From: Campylorhamphus procurvoides
Lineage: Eukaryota; Chordata; Aves; Passeriformes; Dendrocolaptidae
Direction of reading: 5' to 3'
Assembly (NCBI GenBank): GCA_013396655.1
Contig: WBMV01000830.1
Coordinates: 76,511-140,510, forward strand
DNA: 64,000 nt
The stretch's first letter is position 1. Each line of letters starts with the position of its first letter. The notes below the pieces were generated by a model. The model ran no database searches. It worked only from the letters and a program-made list of their open reading frames with translations, and had not been told where the DNA came from. Positions 61,601 through 64,000 of the stretch are shown in pieces. Position numbers and translations under genes: made by a program.

Positions 61601-63014
61601 TGCTGGGGAAATGAGCAGAAAGTTTTTGAATTGTGGTCATGCTGGTGAGGCTGCCCCCTCCAGACCCTAAAGAGGTCACTTGTCCCTGGCCAGGGAGGGT
61701 CAGTGTGTGCCCCAGCCCGTGGCCCTGCGCTCTGCCACAGGGGCAGGAGTCGAGTGTGCAGGGCACAGAGTGATGCCATGAGCTCTGTGTTCAGAGCTCT
61801 GCTCCCTGGAGGCTCCCACCACGTGTGGAAGGCTGCAGGGCACTGGGCTGTCTCATCAGCACTGCCAGCATGACAGCATGGCTGGACCAGGGACATAGGC
61901 AGGCAGGACAGTCAGGACAGACTCCAGCCCTACAGCATCTCTGGCAGCACACTGAGCCCTGCAGAAACTCAGGCACCATCACAGAGACCAGGACAGCCTG
62001 CACAGACCTCTCTGAGATGACATATACACCAGAGAGATGAGTTGCCAGCCAGCCACTCCTGTCTCTAAGCGACCTGGTCCTTAGGGCTGTGGGAAATAAG
62101 GGAGTAGCTTGGTTTTGGACAGCTCTTCTTGTAAAAGGAGAACCCAAATGTTTGCACTGAAGGGCTGTGCAGAGTCAGGAGAAACAGCAAGCTCCCTGGA
62201 GAAGCACACTTCAAGCTAAATTATTCCTGACCTAACTAGAGTGGTTTCAGGATGGATAGAGCTGGTTCTCAGCATCCATAGAGCACCTGATGAGACGTAG
62301 CTCAGTGCCTGCCTCCATTTTGTAACTGAGGAAACCCAGGATGGGCTGGTGGGAGCATCTGCTGTGGAGGAGGAAAGGGCTGTATCCATGTCCCAGTCCC
62401 CCTTTCTGGCTGTTCCTGCTCTTCAAGGACCACATGAGACATTTCCCTCTGGCCGAGGGAGACAGGGAGGCAGATGGCTCAGACTGTGCAGGGGATCAGG
62501 CAAACATCCCCTTGCTCATCACTAATACCACGGGTTTCTCTTTCTTTTCCCCTCAGATGTGTACAGTGTCTTTGTATGATTCCCTCGGTCTCTGCTCTCC
62601 CAGCAGCCGTACTGTTGTGCTGCTGCCGCTGCAGCCCCGTTTCCGTCCCCAAGCACAGCTGCTCTGCCTTTAAACCCCTCCTTCCTCACGCCTCCCCGCA
62701 CAGGCACACTGGGCTCTCCTTCAGCTCTGCCTCCCGCCAGTGGCTCTGCTCCTACCTGCCCGCTCATCCCCATCCCCACAGGACTCTCACTCCCACAGCC
62801 GCTCAGCCCCTTTGCTCCAGTCCCCCCTCGCTGCCCGGGGCACAGGGGGGACTCTCACCGCTCGGTAGGTTTTCTTCTGCCCAGCATGTTTGGGTGCTTT
62901 GCCCGGCTCCGATGAGCTTTCCACATGCATCGAGTAGATGATGTCAAAGAAATCTTCCACCACAGCCACGCGTTTCAGAGAGATGCCCTCGGGCTCCGAC
63001 AGTCCATCTGCCCC
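22448..63014 (-). CDS. NOL4L: NOL4L, nucleolar protein 4-like (ten exons; 5' exons outside window)
   Basis: NOL4L (formerly C20orf112) is a nuclear protein related to NOL4. Its biochemical role is poorly known; in human leukaemia it is a fusion partner of PAX5 and RUNX1. Ten exons splice in frame into 564 codons plus TGA. In order they encode a conserved N-terminal block ([17 protein letters not shown], then [19 protein letters not shown]), the [20 protein letters not shown] segment, a Ser-rich region, an acidic Asp/Glu/His tract, a helical core ([20 protein letters not shown]), a basic segment and the C-terminal [20 protein letters not shown] domain. A short isoform starting at MNDSTW would have 427 residues (human 436). 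The gene converges on ASXL1, as in human. Confidence 0.97.
22648..25141 (-). other. NOL4L: NOL4L intron with CR1 fragment
   Basis: It contains the CR1 piece at about 22850-23230 and a purine-rich GGA run near 23625-23665. A 334-codon open frame across 22802-23806 (-) runs through the CR1 in antisense and has no protein features. No other gene is seen. Confidence 0.75.
22850..23230 (+). repeat. CR1 LINE 3'-region fragment
   Basis: From GGTCCAGAGGAGGCCACGGA through AGGCTGAGAGAGCTGGG and ATTAGGAAGAAATTCTTCCC to CAACCTGGTCTAGTGG it follows the CR1 3' region in plus orientation, antisense to NOL4L. It ends in a small direct repeat (TCTAGTGG twice) and lacks the terminal ATTCTATGA tail. Confidence 0.85.
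25142..25343 (-). CDS. NOL4L: NOL4L exon ([13 protein letters not shown])
   Basis: Acceptor CCTTGTGCAG, donor AACG/GTAAGT on the minus strand. It encodes 67 codons plus one base, including [20 protein letters not shown] and [14 protein letters not shown], rich in Ser, Tyr and Gly and closely matching human NOL4L. Confidence 0.97.
25637..25759 (-). CDS. NOL4L: NOL4L exon ([14 protein letters not shown])
   Basis: Acceptor CCCTGCAG, donor CCCAG/GTACAA on the minus strand. It encodes 41 codons with [20 protein letters not shown] and the basic [20 protein letters not shown], a likely nuclear localisation segment. Confidence 0.97.
25847..26038 (-). CDS. NOL4L: NOL4L exon (helical core)
   Basis: Acceptor CCTTTGCAG, donor GAGATG/GTGAGT on the minus strand. 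It encodes 64 codons, [20 protein letters not shown] through [20 protein letters not shown]. It is predicted helical, strongly basic at its end, and almost identical to human. The flanking introns are only 79 and 87 bp. Confidence 0.97.
26118..26303 (-). CDS. NOL4L: NOL4L exon (acidic tract)
   Basis: Acceptor TCTTCTCAG, donor TTCAAT/GTAAGG on the minus strand. It encodes 62 codons: [20 protein letters not shown], then the acidic [14 protein letters not shown] run and [13 protein letters not shown]. The IKTE motif resembles a SUMOylation consensus (psi-K-x-E). Confidence 0.97.
26711..26982 (-). CDS. NOL4L: NOL4L exon (Ser-rich, PINLC motif)
   Basis: Acceptor CCTTGCAG, donor GCAGAG/GTATGG on the minus strand. 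It encodes [39 protein letters not shown] and [13 protein letters not shown], ending in [12 protein letters not shown]. Its first two bases complete an Asp codon left open (phase 1) by the upstream exon. Confidence 0.97.
27341..27413 (-). CDS. NOL4L: Possible alternative first coding exon of NOL4L
   Basis: On the minus strand an ATG with A at -3 opens a 24-codon frame, [20 protein letters not shown] then GQED, ending GGACG/GTGAGG. This is the same donor phase and nearly the same final residues as the exon at 38305-38446 (HED plus G). Spliced to 26982 it gives GQED-DDSSSES in frame. The apparent upstream AG sites would need a phase-2 donor, so it does not fit as a cassette after the phase-1 exon; an alternative 5' end is more likely. 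Transcript support is unknown. Confidence 0.45.
29444..29684 (+). repeat. Degenerate minisatellite, about 20-bp unit
   Basis: About eleven head-to-tail units resemble CCTGCCCTGGGCATCCCCAA. The first four are nearly perfect and later units diverge, with one interrupted by about 20 extra bases. Confidence 0.85.
30610..30870. promoter_or_regulatory. Candidate conserved noncoding element
   Basis: A locally A/T-rich block with several TAAT/ATTA homeodomain-type cores (for example CTCTAATGAGGATAATTGGG and CCCTAATTGAAGC) and GAATATATTCATTATC, set in otherwise GC-rich, decayed intron. It is non-coding by inspection. Conservation itself was not tested. Confidence 0.35.
31140..31470. promoter_or_regulatory. 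Candidate conserved noncoding element with repeated palindrome
   Basis: The block contains TTATTAAATGAATTAATC, two exact copies of TCTCCAGAGCGGAG (31351-31364 and 31405-31418, 54 bp apart) and an AP-1-type TGACTCA (31432-31438). Each repeated motif is itself an interrupted palindrome (CTCC-N5-GGAG). The function is inferred only. Confidence 0.4.
38305..38446 (-). CDS. NOL4L: NOL4L exon (short-isoform start MNDSTW)
   Basis: Acceptor CTTGTCCCCAG, donor GGACG/GTGAGT on the minus strand. It encodes [20 protein letters not shown], then [20 protein letters not shown] and GHED. Human NOL4L has a short isoform that begins at the Met in this exon (MSDSTW in human). In the long isoform the exon is read through from the exon at 54373-54482. 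Confidence 0.97.
43190..44830 (-). promoter_or_regulatory. NOL4L: CpG island, probable internal NOL4L promoter
   Basis: Dense CpG and GC-rich sequence (many CCGG, GCGC and CGCGG runs) rises sharply out of ordinary intron and is broken by a 433-bp N run. It lies upstream, on the minus strand, of the exon carrying the short-isoform Met, which is where a promoter for that isoform would be expected. Strong minus-strand donors are present: CTGGAG/GTAAAG (GT at 44000-43999) and TTCAG/GTGCGG (43662-43661). Either could end a noncoding first exon. Confidence 0.6.
44159..44591. other. Assembly gap (433 Ns)
   Basis: A run of Ns inside the most GC-rich part of the CpG island. Any open frame drawn through it is meaningless. 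Such gaps commonly hide first exons in bird assemblies. Confidence 0.99.
46013..46155 (+). repeat. Dispersed hairpin repeat, copy A
   Basis: Similar, roughly 80 percent by eye, to 60190-60337 in the same orientation. Shared blocks include TTACAAGTGGGGTCAT, CAATTGTTTGTGCCAGT and CTGGCAGAAGTGGGGCTCA. The start holds an inverted repeat, TGACCCC/GGGGTCA. The family is not identified. Confidence 0.75.
46865..46985 (+). repeat. MIR-like ancient SINE fragment (tentative)
   Basis: GCGAGTCACTTGATGTTCTT, GTGCCTCTGAAAAGTAGG and the following AAATGGG resemble the MIR core (GCAAGTCACTTAACCTCTCT then CTGTAAAATGGG). It is highly diverged and identified by eye only. Confidence 0.4.
50703..50723. promoter_or_regulatory. 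Perfect 9-bp-arm palindrome with POU-like sites
   Basis: AAATGCTAA, then TAT, then TTAGCATTT form a perfect inverted repeat. Each arm contains ATGCTAAT or its complement, close to the octamer ATGCAAAT bound by POU factors. It lies next to an ATTGAATAACCAATCATT stretch. The function is inferred. Confidence 0.35.
51885..52125 (+). repeat. CR1 LINE 3' end
   Basis: Contains AGATTTAGGTCAGATATTAG, CATGGCACAGGCTGCCCAGG and CTCGATGATCTTGGAGATCT and ends AAATGATTCTATGATTCC, the characteristic CR1 terminal repeat. It is a 5'-truncated, dead copy in plus orientation. Confidence 0.92.
54373..54482 (-). CDS. NOL4L: NOL4L exon ([20 protein letters not shown])
   Basis: Acceptor TGTTCTTCAG, donor GAGCAG/GTGAGC on the minus strand. 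It starts with two bases completing a Glu codon and encodes [16 protein letters not shown] and [20 protein letters not shown], which joins DETSVSS in the next exon. It is specific to the long isoform. Confidence 0.96.
54483..59056 (-). other. NOL4L: NOL4L intron (4.6 kb)
   Basis: Mostly AT-rich, undistinguished intron with a CR1 3' end at about 57545-57657. The area 55800-55960 (CCATCTAGTCCACCCCTGGG) may be another old repeat. No gene is seen. Confidence 0.7.
57545..57657 (+). repeat. CR1 LINE 3' end, short
   Basis: GGTTGGATGGGGCTTTTATC, CCTCCCATGGCAGGGTGTTG, AAGGTTCCTTCCAACCCAGA and the end TGTGATTCCATGA match the last 110 bases of a CR1 element in plus orientation. Confidence 0.88.
59057..59168 (-). 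CDS. NOL4L: NOL4L exon ([13 protein letters not shown])
   Basis: Acceptor TTTCCCCAG, donor CCAAAG/GTAAGG on the minus strand. It encodes [37 protein letters not shown] and one base of the next codon. It is highly conserved across NOL4 and NOL4L and unique to the long isoform. Confidence 0.97.
59640..59780 (+). repeat. MIR-like ancient SINE fragment (tentative)
   Basis: GTATTTTACAGATGAGGAAA preceded by TGTGACATATTTTATCTAGG resembles the conserved MIR-type CATTTTACAGATGAGGAAAC. It is diverged and identified by eye. Confidence 0.4.
59930..60160. repeat. Ancient interspersed repeat, CR1/L3-like (tentative)
   Basis: CCATCAAATCTTGGAGTCTG, TGACCTGTGTAGCACA, AAAACATCTTCCAGGAAGAC, TCTTAATTGGAAGGCATTAA and GGTGGAGAGCCCACCTC resemble an old amniote repeat of CR1/L3 type. 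It is followed at once by the hairpin repeat. Confidence 0.45.
60190..60337 (+). repeat. Dispersed hairpin repeat, copy B
   Basis: Paired with 46013-46155. It begins with GTGACCCC CACA GGGGTCAC, a perfect 8-bp-arm inverted repeat, then TTACAAGTGGGGTCATAAAG and CAATTGTTTGTGCCAGTC. No coding capacity is credible in either copy. Confidence 0.75.
62290..62345 (+). repeat. Short MIR-like remnant (tentative)
   Basis: CTCCATTTTGTAACTGAGGA then AACCCAGG is reminiscent of the MIR-type TTTTACAGATGAGGAAAC block. It is too short for certainty. Confidence 0.25.
62859..63014 (-). CDS. NOL4L: NOL4L exon (long isoform, [15 protein letters not shown])
   Basis: Acceptor CACTGTTGTAG, donor CGAGCG/GTGAGA on the minus strand. 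It encodes 52 codons, [40 protein letters not shown] and [12 protein letters not shown]. It joins IAETYAF in frame. It is the most 5' NOL4L exon in the window; about 115 more residues are expected upstream if the human long form (about 680 residues, from memory) is a guide. Confidence 0.95.
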
Positions 63015-63944
63015 CTACAACAGTGCAGGCAAGTTGAGTTAGTGTCAGCGATGGGTGACAGGGGTGACGAGATCGGCCCGGGGCTAATGCGGTTGGAGGG
63101 GGCAGAGTGGCGGTGCTCCCGCCTCGGGCGGCCTTGGGCACGGGGGATGTGGGGGATAAATTAAACAGCGCTCCGGGGAGGATCCTGCTGTAGCCAGGGC
63201 AGTGGCGGCTGCTGCTGTTGTGCTGCTAAAGCTGGCAGTGAAATTGGGCCAAGAATAAAAACAAGAGAAGGGTCCAGAGTGGAGCCACAACCAATCAAGA
63301 AATTCAATTTCCATACTGTGGGATGGTTTTGCTAGGCAGGGAAGAGGCAGAGGAAGCTCTTTGGACCTGCACATGGTACTAAACCATCCTGGGAAGCCCT
63401 GCAACGTGGGGTACCCTCACTGGCTGCAGTCCCTGCAGACGTGGATCAGCCAGCAGGACAAGATTTCACTGTGATGCCAGGATACAGCCCCTAAAGGAAG
63501 GAGCCAACATCCCCTCCTTCCCTGCACTGACCTTTCCAAGGCTCCCTCCCTCTCACAGACGCAGAGCAGCTGAGCGCTGGCAGCAGCAGCACAGCTCTTT
63601 GTGTGTTCGGATGTGCTGGAGAGCAGGAGGCAGTAATTCTGCCACACGGCAGTGGTGACAGACTGATGGGAGTGGGAAGTGTGGGGAGCAGTGCTCCTCC
63701 GAGCTGACTGGCACCAACGGTGTCAGCTCACACTGGCAGGGAGTGCTGTGGGAAGGGGAGGCAGCCTCTGGGACCCGGCAGCTGCTATCGGTGTTTGGCA
63801 CAAAGCACGGGAGCAGGGAGGGCTAGTGGGAGGTGGTCAGTGGCTACTGTAATGACAGGGGGGACCAAAAAAACAGCCAGGCTTTGGGAGGTTGCTTAGC
63901 TTGCTGAAGATAAAAATGCCATTTTTGCAAAGACAAAAAAATAT

Positions 63945-63980
<36 letters not shown>

Positions 63981-64000
63981 CATATATATACACACTATGT
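63015..64000 (-). other. NOL4L: NOL4L intron, 5' part to window edge
   Basis: No gene is seen. It ends in a dinucleotide microsatellite at the right edge. Confidence 0.75.
63941..63995. repeat. (TA)n(GA)n(TA)n microsatellite
   Basis: An alternating TA run of about 24 bases is followed directly by about 14 bases of GA and then CATATATATACACAC. This is a compound simple repeat likely to vary in length. Confidence 0.95.

Larger units (their letters stand above)
59169..62858 (-). other. NOL4L: NOL4L intron (3.7 kb) with ancient repeats
   Basis: Holds MIR-like pieces (59640-59780 and 62290-62345), an old CR1/L3-like block (59930-60160) and hairpin repeat copy B (60190-60337). A moderately GC-rich stretch at 60570-60760 shows no coding evidence. 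No gene is seen. Confidence 0.7.

Overview
The window is vertebrate nuclear DNA, almost certainly avian. It has GT-AG introns, 3' fragments of CR1 LINEs ending in the ATTCTATGATT-type tail, a GC-rich CpG island interrupted by an N run, and compact introns. It carries two genes that meet tail to tail, ASXL1 (+) and NOL4L (-). The same neighbours lie at human 20q11.21, which suggests avian chromosome 20. The species cannot be named from the sequence alone.

Positions 1-11938 hold ASXL1 from exon 2 to the stop codon; exon 1 lies left of the window. Twelve coding exons were placed by translation and splice sites, including a 3-nucleotide microexon (AAG, 1733-1735). The reading frame closes exactly. 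If exon 1 contributes the usual 19 codons, the protein is 1527 residues (human 1541). ASXL1 is the chromatin scaffold that activates the BAP1 H2A deubiquitinase. The HARE-HTH, DEUBAD and C-terminal PHD modules are all visible.

Positions 11939-17711 hold the ASXL1 3' UTR and a 2194-bp direct duplication (12457-14650 and 14851-17044). The copies differ at only four bases that I could find. They are separated by 200 bp bounded by single Ns, so this is most likely a false (haplotype) duplication in the assembly.

Positions 18010-63014 hold NOL4L on the minus strand: a long 3' UTR (about 18010-22447), ten coding exons encoding 564 residues to the stop, and large introns. The 5' exon(s) of the long isoform lie right of the window. 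Two internal 5' ends are suggested. One is a CpG island at about 43190-44830, upstream of the exon holding the short-isoform start (MNDSTW). The other is a possible alternative first exon at 27341-27413 with a compatible splice phase. The remaining sequence is intron with CR1 pieces, older repeats, a minisatellite, a dispersed hairpin repeat and a few stretches that look like conserved regulatory elements.

I see no CRISPR array, operon, tRNA, rRNA or mobile element with an intact coding region. The strongest unusual signals are the ASXL1 microexon, the probable false duplication, the alternative 5' ends of NOL4L, and two CtBP-type peptide motifs in NOL4L.
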